A DNA stretch of 33,588 nt from Hyphomicrobiales bacterium. Its GTDB lineage: Bacteria; Pseudomonadota; Alphaproteobacteria; Rhizobiales; Methyloligellaceae. This document shows, one piece after another, positions 8,111 through 17,454 of this stretch. Within the stretch, counting starts at the first letter, position 1; the number at the start of each line of letters is the position of its first letter. The DNA lies in contig JAJFHO010000019.1 of NCBI GenBank assembly GCA_021775575.1, positions 1 through 33,588 of the forward strand, given 5' to 3'. A program made the translations under genes and the position numbers. Under the pieces are notes generated by a model. The model was given only the letters and a program-made list of their open reading frames with translations, was not told the origin of the DNA and ran no database searches.

Positions 8111-11100
8111 ATGGACACCGCTGAACAGGAGAAAACCGGTCCGGCCGTCGTTGCGGCGCGGCGGCGGCCCCAATTCCCCTACCCGGGGCTGCGCGCGTTC
8201 GAGGACAATGAAGCGCGGATTTTCTTTGGCCGCGACCGCCATATCGACGAGATTCTGGAACGATTGGCAACCTCGCATTTCGTTCCCGTGATCGGTCCGT
8301 CGGGTTGCGGAAAGTCATCCCTGATCCGAGCCGGCGTAAACCCCGCGCTTCGCGCCGGCCGCTACTATGACGCCGGGTCGCGCTGGCGCATTGCGACAAT
8401 GCGCCCGGAGAATTCTCCGATATGGAATCTGGCCAGCATATTGTGCGGGCTGACGCGCCAGGAAGACGAGCCTGAAGATTATGAGGCGATCAGCCGGGTG
8501 TCGACGATGCTGCTCGCGGACCCGGACGGTATCGAGGAATTCCGGCAGGAATCGAGCCTTGGCGACGACGAGAACGTCCTGCTCGTCGTCGATCAGTTCG
8601 AGGAGCTGTTTAATATCGAGAGCGACGCCGAGCGCGACGCCACCGAAGTGTTCATATCGATCATCCTGAATATCTTCGAAGAAAAATTCGACCGGATTCA
8701 CTGCATCATCACGATGCGAACCGACAATCTGGGCGACTGCGCCCGTTATCCGGGCCTTGCCGATGCGATCAACCAGACCCTCTATCTGACGCCCAATCTG
8801 ACCGAGGAGGAAATGCGTGAAGCGGTCGAGCTTCCCGCAATCCGGTTTGGCGGGACCTTCGAGGACGGTCTTATCGACCGCATACTTGAGGACATGACGC
8901 ATGAGGTCGACCAGCTGCCGCTGATGCAGCATGTCATGCAGCGGATCTGGACGACATTCGACGGCGCCGGCGACGCGCCGAGGGTTTTCACCCACGCGCT
9001 CTATGAAGCCTTCGGCTGCATCGCCGATACGGTGAACCTTCACGCCGCTGAACTGCTCGAGACGTTGAGGCCCGAGCAGAGCGTGTTCGTGCCGATCCTG
9101 TTCCGCCAGCTGACCGAACGCCGGCTCGGCGGCGCTTTTCAGGATGTGCGCAGGCCTACATTATTCAAGGATATCGCGCTTGTGGCCGATCTGAGCGCGG
9201 ATGCGGGGCAAGAGGCGCTACGATCCGTCGTCGATCATTTCCGCGCTCCCAACGCGCTTTTTCTGCGGCCGCAGATGACCGAACGCGCCGTCATCGATGA
9301 CGACACCAGCATCGATATCGTCCACGAATGCCTGATCCGCAAATGGGACAAACTGAAGGAATGGGTTGAGCAGGAGTCGAAATCGGTCCAGGACTTGCGC
9401 GATCTCGACAGCCAGTCCAAGCGCTTCCGCGCAAGGCGTTCCGATGCCGCGGCCACGCCGGACGACGCCGTGGCGGAATCAACCGATGAAAGCCAAAGTC
9501 ACTGGCTGCGCCGGATGTTCAGCGGCGGCAGGCGATATCTGGACAAGGAAGCGGCAGACGAGTTGCTGCGCTGGCGGCGGCGGGAGAAGCCGAATGCGGC
9601 CTGGGCCGGGCGCTACGGGATCGCTCAATCGCGCTTCGACCAGGCGATGGCGTTTCTCGACTCGAGCCACAAGAGGCACCAGCGCCGCAAATTTGCCACA
9701 TCCGGGGTCGTCGCGGTCACGGTCGTCGGCCTATTCTACTATATTTTGTCGAGCGTCCAGGAGCGCGCGGCTCTCGAACGCTCCCAGGTCTCGCTGATAT
9801 CCAGCGACCTGACCCACAGCGCGCGCCTGCTGTCGCCCGACATGACGAAGGGCAATCTGGAGCTATGGTCGAGCCAGTGGACGGGGTCCGATGTAAAGGC
9901 GTTCGAGAAAGACTATCCGCGCCTGAAACTCTGGCTCGATGCGCAGAAATCGATTCAGGAGGGCAACCTCAACCTGATGCTGGTCCCCGACAAGGGAAGC
10001 AGCACCGGGCCGATATTCCGGCCGGAAATAGCATCGGGCGAAATTCTCGGGCTCGATGCCCACCCCGACGGCAAGATCTGGGCGGTTCTCAGCCGCCGCC
10101 GCGTGCGGCTGGTCAGTGAAACCGGCGCGCCGATAAGGGACCGCGAGTGGACGTTTGCCGAAGGAACGGGCCAAGTGGACAGCCCCCGGGCGAACCGGCT
10201 TACCGGCGGCAATCACGTGGTGGCGTTTCATCCGGAAGGCAAATTCATTCATGTCATCAGCGACAGCCGCATTGTCAGGCGGATACCGGCCGGTGGCGGG
10301 AAGATGACAACCGTAAGGCTGCTTGAAGGCGCGATTGTCCGCAGCGCCCTGTCGCCGGACTGCGCGATGATGGCCGTCGTCAGACGGCTTTCGGGAGACG
10401 ATTCCGGAGCCTATGAGGTTGAAATTCTGGACCTTTTGCAGAACCGGCGGACGGGCGTCTTCCGCATCGGCGCGGGGCGTGGAAAACTAACCGCCATCTC
10501 CTACGATGCCGCAAGCAGCGGCCTGCTGGCCCTCGTTTTCAACGACACCCATGTAACACAGTGGCGCGTGCCGGAGGGCGATGGCGGGATGGCAAGCCCG
10601 GCCGTGGCCTTCACGTCGCCTGTCGAGGGCATCCACAAAATACAAATGTCGCGGGACGGCGCCTGGCTGGCAGCTGTCACCGACAGCATCGGTCATTTGT
10701 GGCACATGAGCGCCATCAAAACCGAGGGCAACGCGGACGAACCGCCCGTAATCGGGCCGACGCGGTCGCTGTTCGGCTACTCGCTGCCGATAAAATTGTT
10801 ACGATTCCTGGGTGGCGGCGAACTTCTCACGGTTCGTCAGAATGGCGAAACGCTGGTCTGGCGTTACGATGACGGTCTGTCGTTCCGCCGGCTGGTGAAC
10901 GAGCCGAGCGAACCGCTATACCAGACGGTGAGCCGGTCGGGCCGCCTCAGCTTCATCGACAAGAGCGGATCCTTCCTGCACCGCAATTTATGGCCTCCGC
11001 GCGATGACCGGTTCGAGATCAGGAAGCTTGCGGGGCTGGCGACCAAAATGAGCATAACCGAGGATGGCAGGATTATCGCGATCGGTTATGAGGATGGCTC

Positions 11101-12301
11101 GATCGAGCTCGTGACCCCCTATTTGCTGAAAGACAAGCAGCGTATCGGTTTCCGGTCCTTGCTGCCGACATCGCAAAGCCAGGGCGGTATCAAGCCCGCG
11201 GCCGCCGCCGGGGAATATCGCCGTGATCCAAGAGCAATCGGCCAGTTGGCCCTCTCCGGGAACGGCGCTACGGTCGTCGGCCTTCGCGATGACGGAACGC
11301 TCATTACCTCGACAAAAGGTGACGGGGACGCCGGCGCCTATATCACCGCGCAAACAGCGCCCCGGGCGTTGACCGGAGAGAAGGCCATTGCCCGCCTGGC
11401 GCTTTCTCCGGACGGCCGGCAGCTGGCAATATTGTCCGACATTGGCGAAGCCTCGGAGGCACAAGCAGCGGACATGGCCGCGCTGCGAGCGAGCCAACTG
11501 TCCTTTTATTCACGCGTCGGCGGCGCATGGGTCCCCTCGCCAAACCCGCCGAAGGTATCGACGGACTCGGCAATTTGCAGCATTGCCTATGGTTCGGGCG
11601 GGGACCATTTCGCAGCCGGCACAATCGGCGGCAATCTCTATGTCGCCAAAATCAAGAGCGGACGGGTGAGTAATTTCGGCAAGCCGCTCCAGTCTTTTCC
11701 GGGCAACTCGGTCGCCGCCATTCTGTTCGCCCGGCCGCAAAGCCAACTGCTGATCACGACGGTCCTGGCGGGGTTCAACGCGCCCAGCAAGTCCTGCCGC
11801 CATGCCGGCAGCCACCAGAATGCCGGAGATTCCCGATCGGTCGAGCAGCATGAGGTGGACAGAGATGTAAAAATTGCCGTTGCCAGGCTTGACGGCTCAC
11901 CGATACCCGCCGGCGTCAATCCGGGAAGCCTGCCCTCGCCGACGCTGCTGTTCCGTGGCATGTCCTTCCTGCCCGGGAGCGAAACATTACTGGTCACCGA
12001 TGTTGATCTTCTGGGCGAAAAGATAAAGGTCCGGTTTTTCGATCTGTTCCCCGCCGACGTCGCCAAAGTAGAAATTCAGGATACGTTCCGTGGCGAAATC
12101 GATCCGTCGAGATTCGTCGATCCGAAAATTCTGCGGCCCGACCGCAGAACCGCAACTGGCAAGCCCGACCTCTTCGCGGCCAAGATTGGCTGCCAGGATG
12201 ATCAGCAAACATGCTGGATGATCGTTCCGACAATATTGCGCAACCGGATGCTGGTTTTCGCCTACCGAAATCTGAAACGGGCGCTGCCCCCGGCGGATTA
12301 G
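8111..12301 (+). CDS. nSTAND1-like P-loop NTPase with predicted TM helix and C-terminal WD40/beta-propeller-like region
   Basis: FPYPGLRAFEDNEARIFFGRDRHIDEIL; Walker A GPSGCGKSSLI; Walker B VLLVVDQFEELF; TM SGVVAVTVVGLFYYILSS; repeated LALSPDGRQLAILS-type blades. Confidence 0.88.
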   Translation: MDTAEQEKTGPAVVAARRRPQFPYPGLRAFEDNEARIFFGRDRHIDEILERLATSHFVPVIGPSGCGKSSLIRAGVNPALRAGRYYDAGSRWRIATMRPENSPIWNLASILCGLTRQEDEPEDYEAISRVSTMLLADPDGIEEFRQESSLGDDENVLLVVDQFEELFNIESDAERDATEVFISIILNIFEEKFDRIHCIITMRTDNLGDCARYPGLADAINQTLYLTPNLTEEEMREAVELPAIRFGGTFEDGLIDRILEDMTHEVDQLPLMQHVMQRIWTTFDGAGDAPRVFTHALYEAFGCIADTVNLHAAELLETLRPEQSVFVPILFRQLTERRLGGAFQDVRRPTLFKDIALVADLSADAGQEALRSVVDHFRAPNALFLRPQMTERAVIDDDTSIDIVHECLIRKWDKLKEWVEQESKSVQDLRDLDSQSKRFRARRSDAAATPDDAVAESTDESQSHWLRRMFSGGRRYLDKEAADELLRWRRREKPNAAWAGRYGIAQSRFDQAMAFLDSSHKRHQRRKFATSGVVAVTVVGLFYYILSSVQERAALERSQVSLISSDLTHSARLLSPDMTKGNLELWSSQWTGSDVKAFEKDYPRLKLWLDAQKSIQEGNLNLMLVPDKGSSTGPIFRPEIASGEILGLDAHPDGKIWAVLSRRRVRLVSETGAPIRDREWTFAEGTGQVDSPRANRLTGGNHVVAFHPEGKFIHVISDSRIVRRIPAGGGKMTTVRLLEGAIVRSALSPDCAMMAVVRRLSGDDSGAYEVEILDLLQNRRTGVFRIGAGRGKLTAISYDAASSGLLALVFNDTHVTQWRVPEGDGGMASPAVAFTSPVEGIHKIQMSRDGAWLAAVTDSIGHLWHMSAIKTEGNADEPPVIGPTRSLFGYSLPIKLLRFLGGGELLTVRQNGETLVWRYDDGLSFRRLVNEPSEPLYQTVSRSGRLSFIDKSGSFLHRNLWPPRDDRFEIRKLAGLATKMSITEDGRIIAIGYEDGSIELVTPYLLKDKQRIGFRSLLPTSQSQGGIKPAAAAGEYRRDPRAIGQLALSGNGATVVGLRDDGTLITSTKGDGDAGAYITAQTAPRALTGEKAIARLALSPDGRQLAILSDIGEASEAQAADMAALRASQLSFYSRVGGAWVPSPNPPKVSTDSAICSIAYGSGGDHFAAGTIGGNLYVAKIKSGRVSNFGKPLQSFPGNSVAAILFARPQSQLLITTVLAGFNAPSKSCRHAGSHQNAGDSRSVEQHEVDRDVKIAVARLDGSPIPAGVNPGSLPSPTLLFRGMSFLPGSETLLVTDVDLLGEKIKVRFFDLFPADVAKVEIQDTFRGEIDPSRFVDPKILRPDRRTATGKPDLFAAKIGCQDDQQTCWMIVPTILRNRMLVFAYRNLKRALPPAD

Positions 12302-12311
12302 GATCGGGACT

Positions 12312-12480
12312 CTTAACCAAAATATCACGGTTGCCGCGATCGCGATCGTGCTCATGAAGGCGTGGGCGCGGCGGTCTTATCGGGTGGCAATCCGCCGCCA
12401 GTCCTTGGGACGGCCGAACATGCGCTCGATGCGATTTCGCAGCTTATACGCCTGTGCTTTCGGCGCTCGAACCGCGCGCC
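12312..12480 (-). mobile_element. Degenerate IS5-family transposase C-terminal remnant
   Basis: Minus-strand translation LAHWRAVRAPKAQAYKLRNRIERMFGRPKDWRRIATR*DRRAHAFMSTIAIAATVIFWL; conserved Tyr codon replaced by TAA (12377-12379). Confidence 0.8.
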
Positions 12481-12640
12481 AGTGAGCCAGAAGTGGTAAT
12501 CTGCCACGGTGAACTCCCGTCAGTTGGGTGTTGGAAACACATCCGCGACGCCACGGGAATCCCTTTTTTGAGCCTGAACTTGGGGGTGATACGCATACGC
12601 TACATCCTGCGATCACTGCGAATAATTTGATGACGAGGAC

Positions 12641-13168
12641 ATGATCGACGAGATTGAAATACGCGAAAGCCTGCCAAGTGACGTTGCCTCGATCGAGAAG
12701 CTTTATCCAGACGCGTTCCCCGATGAGGATTTGCTGCCTTTGGTGAGGGAATTGCTGAGGGAAGAACCAATCGTTCTCTCACTTGTCGGGATTACTGATC
12801 GGGCTCTCGTGGGGCATGCCATATTCACGGCATGCAGCATTGCCGGAAGAACTGATAAGGTTGCGCTCCTGGGACCGCTCGCCGTCGCTCCAGCTCGGCA
12901 AAGGCAGGGCATCGGCAGCGCAATCGTCCGTGCAGGCTTTCGCAAGTTGGAAAATGCCAGCGTGACTCAAGTCTACGTGCTCGGCGACCCTGCCTATTAT
13001 GGGCGCATGGGTTTTGAGGCCGATGACGGCGTCACACCACCATATCCCCTGCCAAAGGAATGGTGCGGGGCATGGCAATCGATCAGCCTGCGCGATGCCA
13101 GGCCGCCTCTCCACGGCAAGCTTTCGGTGCCGCGGCCATGGCTCCAACAGGCCTTGTGGGCGCCTTGA
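12641..13168 (+). CDS. GNAT-family N-acetyltransferase (COG3153/YhbS-like)
   Basis: IEIRESLPSDVASIEKL; LLGPLAVAPARQRQGIGSAIV; GDPAYYGRMGF. Confidence 0.85.
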   Translation: MIDEIEIRESLPSDVASIEKLYPDAFPDEDLLPLVRELLREEPIVLSLVGITDRALVGHAIFTACSIAGRTDKVALLGPLAVAPARQRQGIGSAIVRAGFRKLENASVTQVYVLGDPAYYGRMGFEADDGVTPPYPLPKEWCGAWQSISLRDARPPLHGKLSVPRPWLQQALWAP

Positions 13169-13242
13169 AACAATAGTGCGGCCCAGCCACCGCTCGTTTA
13201 TGGGTCCTGAGCCTGGGGTCGGGCTCCCGGATCGCAAAAAAC

Positions 13243-13887
13243 TCAGCCGGCCAGCAGCAGCAGCTTGATCTGCACGCTGTCGGATTGCCCGCCCGGCGCT
13301 TCCTCGACGATCAGCCTGTCGCGCCGCCACACGATGCCCTCGCCCGGTTCAATAACGAGCTCCACGCGGCCTTCCGCCCGCTGTCCGGCCTTCATCCCGA
13401 TATGCGCCCTATGCGCGTGATCGTCGAGATTGAGCCAGGCGCAGCGGGTCCACGCGTCGGGTTCGTCCAATCCGGCCGATTTTGCGGCCGCCGCGCAAAT
13501 ATCCATCCCCGGTTCGCTCGCCGGCGGCGCGGCCGCCTGAAAAACCGCCTCGACGGGTTTTGCGAAACCCTCCTCGGCTAGCTGCAACAGCATGGTCAGC
13601 GCATCGAGCGCCTTCCAGTCCTCTTCGCCGCCGCAGCCCTGCGCCGCCGCTCCCGTCAGGACAGGAATCTCGGCAAGCCAGAGGCGCTCATGGAGATGGT
13701 TGGGAATAGAGAAATAGCGTATCGCCGGAGTGTCATGCTCCGTGTCGCCGCCCTGGTCCGCCGCCCCGGCGGTAAAGCCCTCGATATTCCGCAGCTTGTT
13801 CGCGATATCGCCGCCGTCCAGATAGAGTCGCGAGCCCTCGACCCGGAAGGCGCCGGCGCGCCCGGATATGGCGATCGCCGCGTTCAC
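13243..13887 (-). CDS. Uncharacterised protein translationally coupled to the radical SAM gene
   Basis: GTG start (13887-13885) overlaps the rSAM TGA (GTGA). C-terminus NLDDHAHRAHIGMKAGQRAEGRVELVIEPGEGIVWRRD. Confidence 0.7.
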   Translation of the reverse strand: MNAAIAISGRAGAFRVEGSRLYLDGGDIANKLRNIEGFTAGAADQGGDTEHDTPAIRYFSIPNHLHERLWLAEIPVLTGAAAQGCGGEEDWKALDALTMLLQLAEEGFAKPVEAVFQAAAPPASEPGMDICAAAAKSAGLDEPDAWTRCAWLNLDDHAHRAHIGMKAGQRAEGRVELVIEPGEGIVWRRDRLIVEEAPGGQSDSVQIKLLLLAG

Positions 13888-15095
13888 TGCGCCGGGTGCC
13901 GGGCCGGCTGATTGCCCCAGCGTTCCGCGTCGAGGTCCCGCTCGCAGGCCGCCAGCGCGACCTCTGTGAGGATCTGCACGGTATAGCGGCAAAACATCGT
14001 TTCAGTGGTTTCGAAGGAACCCGTCTCGAACAGCTTGTTGGCCGGCGCCCCGCCGCCGCAAACCGGGAAAAAGGCGCAAGCCTCGCGGCAGTTGCTCACG
14101 CCCTTCCCGATTGCGGCATTCATGGCGATGAAATTATCGGATCGAGCCATGTCCGCGATTTCGTCGTTCAGCACATTGCCGAATACAAAGTCGCCAAACT
14201 GCTTGTTCTCCATGCCGAGCAATTCCGGCGAGAAGGTGGAAAGATCGCCATTGGCGGCAACCGTTGTGATGGCAAAGGGGCGCGTCTGCTGATTGACCGG
14301 CTCGTCGCCGCCCTCTCTCAATATATTGCCGAAAGCCTGCGCGAAATCACGCACCGATCTGATCTCGTCGCTGTTCGTCGCCAGCTCCAGGAAACGCTCC
14401 ATGAAACCGCGGTAAAGGGCCTCGCAGCGCCGGTCGGCAAGCGACGATTCGCCATGCGCGCCCTCGAGCTCCTCCACATTGAAGCAGATGTCACGGGCGC
14501 CATGGACGCGGTAGAAATCGAACAGCTCGTCGGGAAAGAACAGCGCCTCGCGCGTCAGAACGCTGATGACGTGAAACCCGACATCCTTCTCCCTCAGCAA
14601 TTGCAGGCCCTTGACGGCGCTGTCCCAGGTCCCTTTTCCGGCGCGGGTGACACGATTGGCGTCATGCAGCCGCTTCGGCCCGTCGATACTCACGCCGACG
14701 GTCACGCCGGGCCGGGAAAACAGCTCGCACCAGGCATCGTCGATCAGCATGCCGTTGGTCTGAAAACAATGCGTGATGCGGGTCTCCGCGGGAAGGTGCT
14801 TTTCAGCCAGCGCGAATGCTTTTTCATAATAGGCGGGCGGCAGGACAAGCGGCTCGCCGGCATGCCAGACGAGCGAGATCTGGTCGCCGACGAGACCGGA
14901 GCTGGCGCATCGATCGAAGGTGGCCGCCATCACGTCTTCGCTCATCCGGCTGTTGTCGGAACGTGACGGCAGATAACAATATTTGCAGTCGATATTGCAG
15001 AAGGGAGTCGGCTGAAGAATCAGCAGCTCAATCGCCGGGTCACCGGGCGAATCGGCACCGGGGCACTCCTCGATACGCGTCTTTCGCGATGTCAT
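13884..15095 (-). CDS. Radical SAM/SPASM peptide-modifying enzyme, GrrM/FxsB-like
   Basis: CNIDCKYCY (CxxxCxxC), LVWHAGEPLV, CFQTNGMLID, VGVSIDGPKRLHDANR; C-terminal CREACAFFPVCGGGAPANKLFETGSFETTETMFC. Confidence 0.85.
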   Translation of the reverse strand: MTSRKTRIEECPGADSPGDPAIELLILQPTPFCNIDCKYCYLPSRSDNSRMSEDVMAATFDRCASSGLVGDQISLVWHAGEPLVLPPAYYEKAFALAEKHLPAETRITHCFQTNGMLIDDAWCELFSRPGVTVGVSIDGPKRLHDANRVTRAGKGTWDSAVKGLQLLREKDVGFHVISVLTREALFFPDELFDFYRVHGARDICFNVEELEGAHGESSLADRRCEALYRGFMERFLELATNSDEIRSVRDFAQAFGNILREGGDEPVNQQTRPFAITTVAANGDLSTFSPELLGMENKQFGDFVFGNVLNDEIADMARSDNFIAMNAAIGKGVSNCREACAFFPVCGGGAPANKLFETGSFETTETMFCRYTVQILTEVALAACERDLDAERWGNQPARHPAQ

Positions 15096-15189
15096 TGCAC
15101 TCGATCGCTTCCGATGTGGCCGAACCAGTCTCCCACAATATGGGGAGCCGGACCACCGATCCAAACAGAATGAGGGAAGGCGAAAGACC

Positions 15190-15265
15190 TGGTGGAGCCG
15201 AGGGGAATCGAACCCCTGACCTCCACATTGCGAACGTGGCGCTCTCCCAACTGAGCTACGGCCCC
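15190..15265 (-). tRNA. tRNA-Ala(CGC)
   Basis: Reverse complement GGGGCCGTAGCTCAGTTGGGAGAGCGCCACGTTCGCAATGTGGAGGTCAGGGGTTCGATTCCCCTCGGCTCCACCA; anticodon loop TTCGCAA; G3:U70 pair. Confidence 0.95.
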
Positions 15266-15413
15266 AGGTCTCGTCTCGCGAGACGCCATTTACGGTTGGC
15301 GCCCAAGGCCTGTCAAGAAAGCATGCGGAACGGTTACCGCCGCCTTCCCCTTGCAGGGCGCGCCAAGGAAAGCTACATCAGTCGAAGCAGCATTCGGGAA
15401 AGCGCTTCAACAA

Positions 15414-15707
15414 ATGATTCCACTGATAAATTTCATCGCCTATGTCGTCGGCCTCTATATCTGGATCATCATCGCCGCCGCCATTATGAGCTGGCTGATC
15501 GCCTTTGGCGTGGTCAACACACACAACAAGTTTGTCTATGCGGTCACCGATTTCCTGTATCGGATTACCGAACCGGCAATTGCGCCGATCAGGCGGTTCA
15601 TGCCGAATCTTGGCGGGATCGACATTTCCCCGCTTGTCCTGATCCTGTTGCTCATTTTCGTTCGGGACGTGGTGCTGATCGGCTGGATCGCGCCAGCCTT
15701 CATCTAG
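15414..15707 (+). CDS. YggT family membrane protein
   Basis: Hydrophobic; RITEPAIAPIRRFMPNLGGIDISPLVLILLL. Confidence 0.88.
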   Translation: MIPLINFIAYVVGLYIWIIIAAAIMSWLIAFGVVNTHNKFVYAVTDFLYRITEPAIAPIRRFMPNLGGIDISPLVLILLLIFVRDVVLIGWIAPAFI

Positions 15708-15717
15708 TGCGGTACCG

Positions 15718-16107
15718 GTGAGCGCGCATGCGCCGGCGAAGCCCTATCGTCCCGGCGGCCGCGGCGTCTTGCTCACGGTTCGGTTAACCCCGAAATCCTC
15801 CCGGAACGCGATTGAAGGCGTGCGGAGCCATGCCGGCCGGCGAACAATTCTGGCGCGGGTGCGCGCGGCGCCGGAGAAGGGCAAGGCCAATGCGGCGCTT
15901 GAGGCAGTGGTTGCGAAATGGCTCGGCGTCGCGAAAAGCCATATATGCGTGGTGGCAGGCCATACCGCGCGGTTGAAAACGGTCCAGATTACCGGCGACG
16001 CAGCCGCCATAGCCGCCGCCCTGGATGCGAAACTAGAGCATTATCAGGGAAAGCCGGAACCGGTTTCCCACCCGGAAAATACATCAGAGCAATTGGATAA
16101 TGCGTGA
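15718..16107 (+). CDS. DUF167/YggU family protein
   Basis: VRLTPKSSRNAIEGV...VRAAPEKGKANAALEAVVAKWLGV; follows YggT as is common. Confidence 0.88.
   Translation: MSAHAPAKPYRPGGRGVLLTVRLTPKSSRNAIEGVRSHAGRRTILARVRAAPEKGKANAALEAVVAKWLGVAKSHICVVAGHTARLKTVQITGDAAAIAAALDAKLEHYQGKPEPVSHPENTSEQLDNA
16038..16103. repeat. Palindromic element overlapping the DUF167 3' end
   Basis: Outer arms gcattatc (16038-16045)/gataatgc (16096-16103); inner near-palindrome gggaaagccggaaccggtttccc. Confidence 0.6.
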
Positions 16108-16120
16108 GAACAATTGGATA

Positions 16121-16158
16121 GAGCATGTTCGGTGATCCAGAAAGCATCGAACATGCTC
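16121..16158. repeat. Perfect 11-bp inverted repeat upstream of folD
   Basis: gagcatgttcg (16121-16131)/cgaacatgctc (16148-16158), 16-nt loop. Confidence 0.75.
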
Positions 16159-16195
16159 CGAAGGAGACGGCCTGACGCTATGGGGGAAACAGGAA

Positions 16196-17083
16196 ATGAG
16201 CAAAGCGAACATCATTGACGGCAAGGCGCTGGCGCTGTCGCTGCGGGCATCCATTGCCGAAGCGGTTGCGGAACTGACGGACAAACATCAGCTGGTGCCG
16301 GGTCTGGCGGTCGTGATCATCGGCGACGATCCGGCAAGCCAGGTCTATGTGCGCTCGAAGCGAAAGAGCACCGAAAAGGCCGGAATGGCGTCCTTCGCCC
16401 ATACCCTGCCAGGTTCCACGAGCCAGCAGGAATTGCTCGACCTGATCGCCGGGCTTAATGCCGACCCGGCGGTGCATGGCATTCTCGTCCAGCTCCCCCT
16501 GCCTGAGCATATCGATGAAAGCACCGTCATCTGCGCCATCGAGCCGGCCAAGGATGTGGACGGCTTTCACCCCATGAATGCCGGACTTCTGGCCACCGGC
16601 CAACCGGCGCTCGCGCCCTGTACGCCGGTCGGGTCGGTCATGCTGGCCAGGCAGGCGGCGCGCAACCTCTCCGGGCTGGAGGCGGTTATCATCGGCCGCT
16701 CCAATATTGTCGGCAAGCCGCTGGCGCAACTGCTGCTGCGCGAGAACTGCACGGTGACGCTGGCTCATTCGCGCACCCGGGACCTTGCCGGCGTCGCGCG
16801 GCGCGCCGATCTTCTGGTCGCCGCCGTCGGCCGACCGGAAATGGTCAAGGGCGACTGGGTGAAGCCCGGCGCTGTCGTAATCGATGTCGGCATCAACCGC
16901 ATTGCCACCGATGACGGCGGCACCCGGCTCGTCGGCGATGTGGACTTTGGCGAAGCGGTTCAGGTGGCCGGCGCGATAACGCCGGTGCCGGGCGGCGTCG
17001 GGCCGATGACCATCGCCTGCCTGCTGCGCAACACGGTACAGGCGGCTTGCGCGATTGCCGGCGTGGAGATGCCGAAACTCTAG
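16196..17083 (+). CDS. folD: Bifunctional methylenetetrahydrofolate dehydrogenase/cyclohydrolase
   Basis: [51 protein letters not shown]. Confidence 0.95.
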   Translation: MSKANIIDGKALALSLRASIAEAVAELTDKHQLVPGLAVVIIGDDPASQVYVRSKRKSTEKAGMASFAHTLPGSTSQQELLDLIAGLNADPAVHGILVQLPLPEHIDESTVICAIEPAKDVDGFHPMNAGLLATGQPALAPCTPVGSVMLARQAARNLSGLEAVIIGRSNIVGKPLAQLLLRENCTVTLAHSRTRDLAGVARRADLLVAAVGRPEMVKGDWVKPGAVVIDVGINRIATDDGGTRLVGDVDFGEAVQVAGAITPVPGGVGPMTIACLLRNTVQAACAIAGVEMPKL

Positions 17084-17123
17084 GTCCTGATGCCGGGTTG
17101 ACCGCACTCGGGCGCGAAGCGCT

Positions 17124-17414
17124 CTAGTCGGCGCCCTCGACGATGGTGATCGTACCTGTGCTGGCGCCCTCGCGGATTTTCGCGGCTTTTTGATATTGCT
17201 CGGAATGATAGCAGGCGAGCGCCTTCTGCTTGCTGTCGAATTCAATCACCACATGGCGTTGGCCCGAATTGCCCTCGACGCAGTCGTGCTCGCCGCCACG
17301 CACCAGAAACCGCGCGCCATACTCCTGAAAAGCCGGCTTGGCGGTCTCGATATAGTCGGGATAGTTTGCCGGCTCCGTGATCGTCACATGGGCAATCCAA
17401 TAGCCTTTGGGCAT
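17124..17414 (-). CDS. DUF1330 family protein
   Basis: KGYWIAHVTITEPANYPDYIETAKPAFQEYGARFLVRGG...HVVIEFDS. Confidence 0.85.
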   Translation of the reverse strand: MPKGYWIAHVTITEPANYPDYIETAKPAFQEYGARFLVRGGEHDCVEGNSGQRHVVIEFDSKQKALACYHSEQYQKAAKIREGASTGTITIVEGAD

Positions 17415-17454
17415 CGTCTTCTCCTTGTTTTGTGTTTGGCTGCCCGGCGTGGGC

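Noticed and set aside
13896-14966. 356-aa plus-strand ORF
   Set aside because: Antisense to the radical SAM gene; no coherent domain.
16178-17245. 355-aa minus-strand ORF
   Set aside because: Antisense to folD.
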